DNA of 64,000 nucleotides, from NCBI RefSeq assembly GCF_023228165.1, contig NZ_JALOBS010000003.1:62001-126000 (forward strand), written 5' to 3'. The notes under the pieces were generated by a model. It was not told where the DNA came from and searched no databases. It saw only the letters and a program-made list of their open reading frames with translations. The DNA comes from Methylomonas sp. (GTDB lineage: Bacteria > Pseudomonadota > Gammaproteobacteria > Methylococcales > Methylomonadaceae). Both the position numbers and the translations under genes were made by a program. Within the stretch, counting starts at the first letter, position 1; every line of letters starts with the position of its first letter. Below, piece by piece: positions 43,366-51,548 of this stretch.

Positions 43366-45180
43366 ATGCCGGGGCTTGAAAATCAATTTGCAACGTTGGT
43401 ACTCAATGCTTGGCAAGGCAAGCTTGAGTTTAACCTGTTGCTGGGAGAGGCGGAAAAGTTAGAAAAAAGCGGGTTGGCGCCACTGGTTGCGGTGCTTTAT
43501 CAAACGTGGCTGCGGCGCAATCAAACGCCCTATAACCATATTGTGCTATTCAATCTAGGCACGGTACTGTTTAATCAAGCCGATTTGTCGGGTGCTAAGG
43601 AGGCCTACCTGCAAGCGATGAAGTTGGCACCGGCTTTCGTACAACCGCATTTCAATCTGGGCCTGATTCATGAACGGGAAGGCAAAATAGACGCCGCAGT
43701 TGAAGAATGGCGCTGGATTGACGACCATGTCCCGCCTAACTCAATAGAGCATCGTCCTCTATTATTGCTTGCGTTAAACAACCTGGGCCGGGTTTTGGAA
43801 AATAACAAACAATATGGCTCGGCGTTAGATTATTTGACCAGAAGTCTGGCTCTTGAGGCCCAACAGCCCGATGTGATTCACCACTGGGTTTATCTGCGAG
43901 AAAAGCAGTGCGCATGGCCGGTTTATGCGCCTGTTAACGGGGTCAGTTCGGAGTTGATGCGCCAATCTACCTCTGCGTTGGCCATGCTCAGTCTGTCCGA
44001 TGACCCGGAAGCGCAATTGGCTGCCGCCCGGCATTATGTTGAGCACAAACTGAGAAAAAATTTACCTCGCTTGGCTGCGACCACTAGCTATGGGCATAAC
44101 AAAATACGGATCGGTTATTGTTCTTCGGATTTTTGTCTGCATCCGGTAGCCATGCTGACCGCGGAATTATTCGAGTTACACGATAGAGCGCAATTTGAAG
44201 TGTACGGATACTGCTGGACACAGCAAGGGCATTCCCCGTTGCGCCAGCGTATTATCGACGCCATGGACCATTTCGAGCGCATCGAATCGCTGACCGATGA
44301 GGCTGCCGCCAAGCTGATTAGGGATCAGGAAATCGATATTCTGGTTGATTTGCATGGACAGACGCTGGGCGCGCGCGCCGATCTACTCGCTTATCGTCCG
44401 GCACCGATACAAATCACTTATCTGGGGCTGCCGGCCACTACCGGCTTGCCTTCCATCGATTACGTGATTGCAGACCGTTTTCTGATTCCGGAGGAATACG
44501 CTTGTTATTATTCCGAAACGCCCCTCTATATGCCGGATGTCTATCAGGTCAGCGACCGGCAGCGTAAAATCAATCCGGCCCCTAGTCGGGAAAGCTGCAA
44601 GTTGCCCGCCGAAGGCTTTGTATTTTGCTCCTTCAACAACAACTACAAATTCACTCCCGAGTTATTCGAAGTTTGGATGAATATTTTGCGCAGAGTACCT
44701 GACAGTGTGCTCTGGTTGCTGGCGGACAACCCTTGGTCGGAGATCAATTTAAGAAATCACGCTAAGAATTTCGGTATCGATCCTAATCGCCTGATATTCG
44801 CGCCACGTGTGGCACCCGAGGATTATTTGGCCCGTTACGCCGTTGCCGATCTGTTTCTAGATTCCTTCCCGTTTAATGCCGGTACAACCGCCAATGACGC
44901 CTTATGGATGGGCTTGCCGGTGTTGACCCTGACCGGGCGGTCCTTTGCGTCGCGCATGGCGGGTGCTTTGCTGACGGCCGCCGATTTGCCGGAATTGATT
45001 ACTTACGATTTGCTCAGTTATGAAAGCAAGGCGGTCGAGCTGGCGCAATCGCCGGAACATTGCGTCCGGTTAAAGGCTCACTTGCAAAAGGTTAGAACCG
45101 ATGGGGTGTTATTTGATACACCGCGTTTCGTAGATAATCTGGAGCAGCATTTCAAACGGCTCGTGACGGAATTAAATTGA
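43366..45180 (+). CDS. TPR-GT41 glycosyltransferase (OGT/SPINDLY family)
   Basis: A 604-residue cytosolic glycosyltransferase. TPR repeats fill about residues 45-170 (IVLFNLGTVLFNQADLSGAK, FVQPHFNLGLIHEREGK). The C-terminal half is a GT41 catalytic domain: IRIGYCSSDFCLHPVAML with the conserved His, ILVDLHGQTLGARADLLAYRPAPIQITYLG, FCSFNNNYKFTPE, and the nucleotide-sugar site RYAVADLFLDSFPFNAGTT. GT41 enzymes put GlcNAc (OGT), fucose (SPINDLY) or glucose (HMW1C) on Ser/Thr or Asn of proteins. The start is the ATG at 43366 because GGAG lies six bases upstream; the frame also opens at a TTG at 43348. It sits directly after the octapeptide-repeat gene and is followed by an FkbM methyltransferase gene 33 bases on. 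Confidence 0.93.
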   Translation: MPGLENQFATLVLNAWQGKLEFNLLLGEAEKLEKSGLAPLVAVLYQTWLRRNQTPYNHIVLFNLGTVLFNQADLSGAKEAYLQAMKLAPAFVQPHFNLGLIHEREGKIDAAVEEWRWIDDHVPPNSIEHRPLLLLALNNLGRVLENNKQYGSALDYLTRSLALEAQQPDVIHHWVYLREKQCAWPVYAPVNGVSSELMRQSTSALAMLSLSDDPEAQLAAARHYVEHKLRKNLPRLAATTSYGHNKIRIGYCSSDFCLHPVAMLTAELFELHDRAQFEVYGYCWTQQGHSPLRQRIIDAMDHFERIESLTDEAAAKLIRDQEIDILVDLHGQTLGARADLLAYRPAPIQITYLGLPATTGLPSIDYVIADRFLIPEEYACYYSETPLYMPDVYQVSDRQRKINPAPSRESCKLPAEGFVFCSFNNNYKFTPELFEVWMNILRRVPDSVLWLLADNPWSEINLRNHAKNFGIDPNRLIFAPRVAPEDYLARYAVADLFLDSFPFNAGTTANDALWMGLPVLTLTGRSFASRMAGALLTAADLPELITYDLLSYESKAVELAQSPEHCVRLKAHLQKVRTDGVLFDTPRFVDNLEQHFKRLVTELN

Positions 45181-45213
45181 CTTTAATCGACCAATATCCC
45201 GGAGCATTAAGCT

Positions 45214-46008
45214 ATGCTGCCACGCGTTAGTCTGATCCGTTGCGAAGACGCTGATTACTTGCTTTTCTCAACACGAGATGCGGTTTCGTCCACTATCTAT
45301 TTTAATGGCGATTGGGCCAAACCTTTATTGACGATTAGCCGGCTTTTTTACCATGGTATTGATAACCCATTTATTTTAGATATCGGCGCTAATCTTGGCG
45401 CTTACTGTATTCCTATAGCTAAAGCAATACAGGCGCAGAGCGGCTCGATTTTCGCATTTGAACCGCAGCGGATTATTTTTTACCAGCTTTGCGGCAATGT
45501 GTTTTTAAACCGCCTGGATAATGTGTTTGCTTTTTGCCAGGCGCTAGGCGATGAGGAGGGAATGATAACGCTGCCTGCCATTAACTATGGCAATTCCGCC
45601 AATATCGGCGGTTTTTCGTTAGACGAGAAAATTCGGGCCATCACGCAGCCGGTAGAGACTATCAAACACGGGTTTGAACCAGAAGTGCCGCTTTTGCGGC
45701 TAGACAATTTGTCGGTGCCCCAATCGCCTTGTCTGATTAAGATCGATGTCGAAGGTTTGGAACTCAAAGTGCTTAAAGGCGGGATGCGGTTTTTGGAAAA
45801 ACATGGCTATCCCCCCATTTTATTGGAAGCCTGGACTAACGATTGGTTTGAAAAAGATAGACAGGAACTGCTCGATTTTATTAAACAGTTAGGTTACGAA
45901 ATTTTCGAAATCATGGATGAAGTGATTGCTCAACATCCCGGCTTTACTCGGTTTATAAAATTTTACACGGATCCGGATGGCACCATCCGCATGGAGCAAG
46001 TTAGATAA
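45214..46008 (+). CDS. FkbM family methyltransferase
   Basis: A 264-residue SAM-dependent methyltransferase. The SAM motif I is LDIGANLGAYC, motif II FAFEPQRI, and the family signature KIDVEGLELKVLKGG is complete, with LLEAWTND near the end. FkbM enzymes O-methylate sugars, or sugar-like groups, in natural products and surface glycans. It starts 33 bases after the GT41 gene on the same strand, so methylation of the glycan added by that enzyme is a reasonable inference. The GT2 gene that follows is on the opposite strand. Confidence 0.92.
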   Translation: MLPRVSLIRCEDADYLLFSTRDAVSSTIYFNGDWAKPLLTISRLFYHGIDNPFILDIGANLGAYCIPIAKAIQAQSGSIFAFEPQRIIFYQLCGNVFLNRLDNVFAFCQALGDEEGMITLPAINYGNSANIGGFSLDEKIRAITQPVETIKHGFEPEVPLLRLDNLSVPQSPCLIKIDVEGLELKVLKGGMRFLEKHGYPPILLEAWTNDWFEKDRQELLDFIKQLGYEIFEIMDEVIAQHPGFTRFIKFYTDPDGTIRMEQVR

Positions 46009-46048
46009 ACCGGTGGTTCCTAGCCGATTGAGTAACTCCCGGTTTCCG

Positions 46049-46840
46049 TTAAAACTGATCTGTCGAGAGCTGTATGCCCAGATCTTCGAAGCGCTTTATG
46101 CGCTGTTGGCGCGAGGTTTCGTTTAAAGAGCGATGCCGCCGATAAATTTCATGCGTGGTCGGTATCAGCAATTCATTGTTGACATTACCTCGGCGGATAT
46201 TTTGCTCGCCGGCCAGATAGCTCTTATGGATATTTACCGAAGAAATGGGGAGATAGACCAGGGCAGCCTTTTTCAGACAGCCTAATAAATAATCCCAATC
46301 TTCAAACAAAATTAGTGATGTATCGAACTGCGCGGATTGCAATATGCTCCGCGGGTAGATCAGGCAACTATTAGGGATATTGTTTTGGACGAAAATGTTT
46401 TCCCGGCTCAGGTTGGGGATGCTAATAGGTCTTTGATTTAGAAATTTGGGCGGTGTAAAGCTACGGTCTTCCTCTATGATATTGAAGTCGCAATAGAAAA
46501 TAGACTTGGCTTTGTCAGTCCGGTTGTTAATGGCGGCTGCGATTGCTTCCAGATGAGTCGGTTCCAGAGTGTCATCGTCATCCAGAAATAAAGCGTAGTC
46601 GGCATCCGTTAATTTGATACCTAAATTTCTACTGGTTGCGGGGCCAGGCGTATTGTTGCGCAACAGATAAAGGTAAGGGCCCGGTAAGGATTGTAAGGCC
46701 TGATAAGGCGCAACATATTTGTCCGAGTCGCTGACGACAATCGTCGTAAAATCCGTGAAGGTTTGTGCCGCCAAAGAAGCAAGGGTACGTTGTAGCAGAA
46801 ACGGCCTATCATGGGTGGGTATGATAATGGTAAACAACAA
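46049..46840 (-). CDS. Family 2 glycosyltransferase
   Basis: A 263-residue GT-A-fold glycosyltransferase. It starts with TIIIPTHDRPFLLQRTLASL, and ALFLDDDDTLEP holds the metal-binding D-x-D acids. The FEDWDYLLGCL segment is a typical GT2 catalytic-base region (ED). There is no TM helix, so it is a soluble enzyme. It points toward the FkbM gene with only 40 bases between the stops, suggesting that the convergent pair bounds a glycan-modification cluster. Donor and acceptor are unknown. Confidence 0.9.
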   Translation of the reverse strand: MLFTIIIPTHDRPFLLQRTLASLAAQTFTDFTTIVVSDSDKYVAPYQALQSLPGPYLYLLRNNTPGPATSRNLGIKLTDADYALFLDDDDTLEPTHLEAIAAAINNRTDKAKSIFYCDFNIIEEDRSFTPPKFLNQRPISIPNLSRENIFVQNNIPNSCLIYPRSILQSAQFDTSLILFEDWDYLLGCLKKAALVYLPISSVNIHKSYLAGEQNIRRGNVNNELLIPTTHEIYRRHRSLNETSRQQRIKRFEDLGIQLSTDQF

Positions 46841-46920
46841 AGCTTCCTCAGCGTTTTAAGTTGCCCGGTAAAATGCAATCCGCATTTTGCATGAATATTT
46901 CCAGCTTGGATGATCTGTTG

Positions 46921-47517
46921 CTATACAGGTGTTGTTTTCAAAGCCAGCGCTACTTTTGCCAAGCGTTCTCCCAGTACCCAACATAAACGCTTCTCGTGTT
47001 CCGTCAACTCGCTATCCGTTTCCGAGCGGTGACTGGGGCCGTAAGGCGTGCCGCCGCTGGTGGTTTCCCGCAAGGCGATTTCGTTGCAGGGCAAACTCAC
47101 CATCAGCATGCCGTGATGTATCAGTGGCAACATCATCGATACTAAAGTAGTTTCCTGACCGCCGTGCATACTGCCGGTGGAGGTGAACACGCCGGCCGGT
47201 TTGCCGGACAAGGCCCCCGAGATCCACATGGCGGTGGTGCCGTCTATGAAGTGTTTTAATGGCGCGGCCATATTGCCGAAGTGGGTCGGGCTACCCAAGG
47301 CCAAGCCGTCGCAGCTTTCCAATTCATGCAATGTGGCATACGGTGCGCCGGAAGCCGGGATGCTGTCCGCAACTTTTTCGCAAACCGCCGATACTTCCGG
47401 TACGGTGCGCAATAATGCTTCCGCGCCGGGTACGGATTCCACGCCACGGGCAATCAGCCGCGCCATTTTAAAGGTGCTGCCGTTGCGGCTGTAAAAAATG
47501 ATCAGAATTTTGGCCAT
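46921..47517 (-). CDS. wrbA: NAD(P)H:quinone oxidoreductase WrbA-type
   Basis: A 198-residue flavodoxin-fold protein. The FMN-binding loop is YSRNGSTFKMA near residue 8 and SPTHFGNMAAPLKHFID is the typical WrbA segment, with STGSMHGGQETTL further on. WrbA reduces quinones with two electrons, avoiding semiquinones. Length matches the family. It lies 21 bases downstream of the DUF2490 gene on the same strand. Confidence 0.92.
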   Translation of the reverse strand: MAKILIIFYSRNGSTFKMARLIARGVESVPGAEALLRTVPEVSAVCEKVADSIPASGAPYATLHELESCDGLALGSPTHFGNMAAPLKHFIDGTTAMWISGALSGKPAGVFTSTGSMHGGQETTLVSMMLPLIHHGMLMVSLPCNEIALRETTSGGTPYGPSHRSETDSELTEHEKRLCWVLGERLAKVALALKTTPV

Positions 47518-47538
47518 GGTGTAATCGATGCGGGTGCC

Positions 47539-48240
47539 TTAAAAATTGAAATTCAAGTTGGTCATCCAAATATGATTGGTCAAATCCGGTATCCCGTAAT
47601 TGTGCACGTATTGTAATTGATAGCCGGTATCGACATTCAAGAAAGGCGCCATTTTGTAGCCGACGCCAACGTAGCTGCGGTTTTGATTGATACCACTCTG
47701 CACCGAATGCGACAGCCGACCGTTTTCTATATCGTTGAAATAGATGAATAGTTCGTCGGAGGCAATCAAATAGGCTTTGCAATCGGGTATCGAATACATG
47801 AAGCGTACCCGGTGCCGGGTGCGATGACCAACATCGCCCTCGTGAGCGAAAAGACGTTGCTCCAGGCGGGCGCGATATTGAAAATTCAATTGCGGCGTCC
47901 AGTTATCGATCCATTGCAGCTGTTCCATGATGTCGTTGGTAGCCAGTTCGAAATCCGTTTGATCGTTGTATTCGCCCTGCCAAGTGTAGCCGGCCCATAG
48001 TTGAAGATTTTTGGTGACCTTATAGCCGAATAAAGGTCTTACGATCACTTGGCTAAACTGGTTGTTGTCGCTTTTGGTGCGCGGTTGCAGCTCTAAAAAT
48101 GCCAGATAACGGCTGCCGCCGAAATCGGTCTGAAAGGTGTTGCTGACCCACGCGCTCATGTCGTCTTTGAGCGGCGCCGCAAGGCAGGGTAGGGATATAA
48201 GCGTTAGTGCGGGAATCAGGGTTATTGCGGATTTAAACAT
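47539..48240 (-). CDS. DUF2490 domain protein (predicted outer-membrane beta-barrel)
   Basis: A 233-residue exported protein with a Sec signal (ITLIPALTLISLPCLAAP). The mature part is made of alternating aromatic and polar strands (WAGYTWQGEYN, YVGVGYKMAPF, MTNLNFNF with a terminal Phe), typical of a small outer-membrane barrel. It matches the DUF2490 pattern, including LELQPRxK and YRxRLEQR. Function is unknown. The start MFKSAITL at 48240 is preferred over 48255 because the signal peptide then begins normally. Confidence 0.8.
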   Translation of the reverse strand: MFKSAITLIPALTLISLPCLAAPLKDDMSAWVSNTFQTDFGGSRYLAFLELQPRTKSDNNQFSQVIVRPLFGYKVTKNLQLWAGYTWQGEYNDQTDFELATNDIMEQLQWIDNWTPQLNFQYRARLEQRLFAHEGDVGHRTRHRVRFMYSIPDCKAYLIASDELFIYFNDIENGRLSHSVQSGINQNRSYVGVGYKMAPFLNVDTGYQLQYVHNYGIPDLTNHIWMTNLNFNF

Positions 48241-48418
48241 AAGTACCGAAAGCAATGGGTTGGAAACAGTAGGTAGTCAATGTCGTAAACCTGTTAAATC
48301 AGGATTTGACCCGGAAAAACCGACATGAAATTCTACCAATTTATTACCCGTTTCCGACCGCGGGTACTTTAAAGCAACAACTGTAAAAAGGGTGTAAAAA
48401 TATGGGTTGCAGACCACC

Positions 48419-48769
48419 TTATTGAACAATGGCCAACACGTTTTCCGGCGGTCGACCGATAGCGGCTTTATCGTTGGCCAATACGATGGGGCGTTCGATC
48501 AATTTAGGGATGCGGATCATGGCTTCTATCAGTTCAGCATCGCTTAAAGACGGATCATCCAGGCCGTTGTCCTTGTATTCGGCCTCATTAGTGCGCATCA
48601 GTTCACGAGGCTTTAGCCCCAGTTTTTGCAAAATGTCCTGTAATTCAGCGGTTGTGGGTGGCTGTTTTAGATACTCGATAATTTCCGGTTGCAAATCTTG
48701 CGCTTCCAGCAGTTTTAAGGTTTCTCTGGATTTGCTGCAACGCGGATTGTGATAGATTTTGACGCGCAT
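48419..48769 (-). CDS. ArsC family reductase (arsenate reductase, glutaredoxin type)
   Basis: A 116-residue thioredoxin-fold protein. The catalytic Cys is in HNPRCSKSRETL (about residue 11) and the conserved Arg is in LIERPIVL, followed by GRPPENVL. These are the hallmarks of ArsC/YfgD proteins that use glutathione and glutaredoxin. No other arsenic gene is nearby, so a YfgD-like housekeeping role is as likely as arsenate resistance. It is divergent from hldE with 72 bases between. Confidence 0.88.
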   Translation of the reverse strand: MRVKIYHNPRCSKSRETLKLLEAQDLQPEIIEYLKQPPTTAELQDILQKLGLKPRELMRTNEAEYKDNGLDDPSLSDAELIEAMIRIPKLIERPIVLANDKAAIGRPPENVLAIVQ

Positions 48770-48841
48770 GGTTTACACCTCTTAGGAACTCGACAAATAG
48801 TTATAATAGCACTCTGTTTTTAATAAACCGCGTGTAAAGCT

Positions 48842-50272
48842 ATGCAATTACCTCATTATTCCGCAGCCCGCGTGCTGGTGGTCGGCGACTTGATGCTGGA
48901 CCGCTATTGGCACGGCCCCACTTCACGCATATCACCGGAAGCGCCGGTGCCGGTGGTACATGTCAAGCAGGATGAGCAACGCGCCGGCGGAGCCGGCAAC
49001 GTGGCTTTAAATATCGCCGCGTTGGGCGCAAAGGCATCGCTATTGGGTTTTACCGGCGAAGATGAAGCGGCAATGGCGTTGGAAACGTTGCTGAAAAAAG
49101 CCGGGGTGTTGTGTCTGTTTCAAGGTGTGCCGCACCATTCGACCATCACCAAACTACGAGTAATGAGCCGACATCAGCAATTGATCCGGCTGGATTTTGA
49201 AGATGGTTTTCACGATGTCGATACCGATATGCTGCTACATCAATATCACGCGGAAATGATGCAATCGCAAGTAGTGGTGCTGTCCGATTACGGCAAAGGC
49301 ACTTTGAGCCAGGTGCAGCAGTTCATTCGATTGGCTAGACAATTGAAAAAGCCGGTGCTGGTCGATCCCAAAGGCTGTGATTTTTTGATCTACAAACAAG
49401 CGACTCTGATTACGCCGAATCTGAGTGAATTCGAAGCAGTGGTGGGACGTTGTAGCGATGAGCAACAAATCGTCGAACGTGGCTTAAACCTGTTAAGCGA
49501 ACTGGAACTGGATGCCCTGTTAGTGACTCGCGGAGAACATGGCATGTCGTTGTTAAGTAAAGATACCGAACCTTTGCACTTGCCTACCCATGCCCGTGAA
49601 GTGTTCGATGTCACTGGTGCCGGCGACACGGTCATTTCAGTATTGGCCGCCAGCTTAGCCGCAAAAAAATCCTTAGCCGAAGCCACCCAGTTGGCCAATA
49701 TTGGTGCCGGGATCGTGGTCGGCAAAATGGGTACCGCCACCGTCAACACGGAAGAGTTGGAAAATGCCCTGCTCGGCCCTCGCGCCCATCATAAAGGCGT
49801 ATGTTCGCTGCCTGAGCTGTTAAAAGAGCGCGCTGCCGCCAAACAAAACGGCGAAAAAATCGTCGCCACCAACGGCTGCTTCGACATTCTGCACCCCGGC
49901 CACGTCCGTTACTTGCAGCAAGCCAAAACCCTGGGCGACAGATTGGTGGTGCTGGTCAACAGCGATGCCTCGGTACAACGATTAAAAGGCCCGCAGCGGC
50001 CGGTCAACAATCTGGCCCACCGTATGGAAATGCTGGCGGCACTGGATTGTGTCGATTGGGTTGTGGAGTTCGAGGATGACACGCCCAAAGCCGTCATTGA
50101 CCAGTTATTGCCGGACATTTTAGTCAAAGGCGGCGATTACACTGATATAAGCAGCATCGCCGGTCACGAAAGCGTGCTGGCCAATGGCGGCGAGGTGAAG
50201 ATTCTGTCGTTTATCGAAGGGCACTCGACTACGGCGATTATTCAGACGATTAAGGAAAAAACTGGCAACTAA
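48842..50272 (+). CDS. hldE: Bifunctional heptose kinase / adenylyltransferase HldE
   Basis: A 476-residue two-domain enzyme of the ADP-heptose route for LPS inner core. Residues about 1-318 form a PfkB-type kinase (VVGDLMLDRYWHG, DVTGAGDTVISVLAA) that phosphorylates heptose-7-phosphate at C1. Residues about 340-476 are a nucleotidyltransferase with TNGCFDILHPGHVRYL that adds AMP. Length equals the E. coli enzyme (477). Together with ugd and GT2 it points to surface polysaccharide work in this part of the chromosome, though hldE itself is core. Confidence 0.97.
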   Translation: MQLPHYSAARVLVVGDLMLDRYWHGPTSRISPEAPVPVVHVKQDEQRAGGAGNVALNIAALGAKASLLGFTGEDEAAMALETLLKKAGVLCLFQGVPHHSTITKLRVMSRHQQLIRLDFEDGFHDVDTDMLLHQYHAEMMQSQVVVLSDYGKGTLSQVQQFIRLARQLKKPVLVDPKGCDFLIYKQATLITPNLSEFEAVVGRCSDEQQIVERGLNLLSELELDALLVTRGEHGMSLLSKDTEPLHLPTHAREVFDVTGAGDTVISVLAASLAAKKSLAEATQLANIGAGIVVGKMGTATVNTEELENALLGPRAHHKGVCSLPELLKERAAAKQNGEKIVATNGCFDILHPGHVRYLQQAKTLGDRLVVLVNSDASVQRLKGPQRPVNNLAHRMEMLAALDCVDWVVEFEDDTPKAVIDQLLPDILVKGGDYTDISSIAGHESVLANGGEVKILSFIEGHSTTAIIQTIKEKTGN

Positions 50273-50313
50273 GCCATGCCGCCAATACAATGTATGTATA
50301 AAAGTGGCGTTCA

Positions 50314-50592
50314 ATGATTTCATTTGGTCGCGAGAAAAATGAATTGCTGAAGCAAAGCCGAGGTATCGGCTTTGAAGATATTATCGCGGCAATCAATTCA
50401 GGGAAGATATTAGATGTGTTCGATCATCCCGATCAAATACAGTATCCGCAGCAAAAAATTTATGTGGTAGAGGCGCTTGATTATGTTTATCTGGTGCCGT
50501 TTTTACAGAACGAAGACGGCATTTTTCTTAAAACCATCATTCCAAGTCGCAAAGCCAAAAAACGTTACAAAGGGGAAAGCGATGTTCGATGA
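50314..50592 (+). CDS. Toxin of a putative type II toxin-antitoxin pair
   Basis: A 92-residue protein. The pattern ISFGREKNELLKQSRGIGFEDI ... HPDQIQYPQQKIYVVE ... LKTIIPSRKAKKRY matches a widespread family usually annotated as the toxin partner of CopG-like antitoxins (related in layout to BrnT). It probably has a small barrel-like RNase fold, with basic residues near the C-terminus. The last four codons overlap the next gene by 11 bases, typical for such pairs. The module lies in an accessory island after hldE. Confidence 0.75.
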   Translation: MISFGREKNELLKQSRGIGFEDIIAAINSGKILDVFDHPDQIQYPQQKIYVVEALDYVYLVPFLQNEDGIFLKTIIPSRKAKKRYKGESDVR

Positions 50593-50848
50593 CGAAGAAA
50601 TGTCGATATTAAACGCATTGGAAAATGACAAACTGTTACGTAGCGTCAATGCGGATGAAGAAATTGCTTTAGCAAAACTGGCAGCTAAAGAGTACCTGTC
50701 AAAATCCAAAAATGTCACTATTCGCCTGAGTTTGGGGGATGTGACGTTGATTAAAAACCGCGCGAAAGATGTCGGCATCCCTTACCAAACGTTGATTTCT
50801 TCATTAGTCCATCAATATGCGACGGGCAAAATTCGTTTGGAAACTTAA
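50582..50848 (+). CDS. CopG-like antitoxin
   Basis: An 88-residue partner of the preceding toxin. The N-terminal half is acidic (MFDDEEMSILNALENDKL, toxin-binding) and the C-terminal half resembles a ribbon-helix-helix DNA-binding domain (VTIRLSLGDVTLIKNRAKD followed by PYQTLISSLVHQY). The start at 50582 lies inside the toxin gene, 11 bases overlapping. Autoregulation of the pair is usual for this layout. A damaged copy of this gene lies at 51.2 kb. Confidence 0.8.
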   Translation: MFDDEEMSILNALENDKLLRSVNADEEIALAKLAAKEYLSKSKNVTIRLSLGDVTLIKNRAKDVGIPYQTLISSLVHQYATGKIRLET

Positions 50849-50868
50849 AATAGTGGAATAAGGCTGAA

Positions 50869-51138
50869 ATGCTTGATGACATAATAGCCTATGACCAAGC
50901 CCTGGCCAGCGAAGACGAACTGGTTCCCGCCGAAATCGTAAATCGGCTGTTGAATGGCGAGAATAAAATCAAAGTATGGCGCGAGCATTGCGGTCTGACT
51001 CAAACAGGGCTGGCAGAAAGCTGCAAAATGGCTCAAGCCAGCATTGCGCAAATGGAAAGCGGTAAGCGAACCGGAACCGTTGCCGCATTGAAAAAAATAG
51101 CCGAAACGTTGGATGTGGATTTGGATGATTTGGTTTAG
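50869..51138 (+). CDS. XRE family helix-turn-helix regulator (antitoxin-like)
   Basis: An 89-residue protein with a C-terminal Cro/CI-type helix-turn-helix (about residues 35-88): IKVWREHCGLTQTGLAESCKMAQASIAQMESGKRTG, with the recognition helix around ASIAQMESG. The N-terminal 30 residues resemble those of HigA-like antitoxins that pair with RelE-type toxins. No such toxin lies beside it now, only the CopG antitoxin 20 bases upstream. It may regulate that pair or be an orphan. Confidence 0.82.
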   Translation: MLDDIIAYDQALASEDELVPAEIVNRLLNGENKIKVWREHCGLTQTGLAESCKMAQASIAQMESGKRTGTVAALKKIAETLDVDLDDLV

Positions 51139-51204
51139 GTTTTCTGATTTTCGCGATTGTTACTCCTTCTAAAATAGGCATATCCTATGCCTTTAAAGCC
51201 ATTA

Positions 51205-51450
51205 TTTAAAGTTGTAAAGCCAAAAAACGTTACCAAGGAGGGAAGCTATGTCCTATAACGAAGAAATGTCGATCTTAACCGCATTGGAAAATGATCAACT
51301 GGTACACAGCGTCAACGCGGAAGAAGAAATTGCTTTAGCAAACCAAGCCGCTAAAGAATATCTATTAAAGTTGCAGAATGCCACTTATCGCCTGGGTTTG
51401 AGGATGTGGCGTTGATTAGTAACGGGGCGCATGATATCTACTAATACAGA
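51205..51450 (+). pseudogene. Decayed duplicate of the toxin end and CopG antitoxin gene
   Basis: The segment repeats the last toxin codons (AAAGCCAAAAAACGTTAC is identical in both copies) and the antitoxin gene. The ATG at 51248 opens MSYNEEMSILTALENDQLVHSVNAEEE, about 70 percent identical by eye to the intact antitoxin. A one-base deletion near 51401 shifts the frame and it stops at 51415 after 55 residues, before the DNA-binding part is complete. It is a relic of a local duplication of the module. Confidence 0.8.
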
Positions 51451-51548
51451 AATATATAGAACCCACATATTTTCTTTTAGGCTCATTCAAATCTTATTGC
51501 ATAAGATGCTTTCATCCATACTGAAAACCAAGCTGGTAACCATCGACA

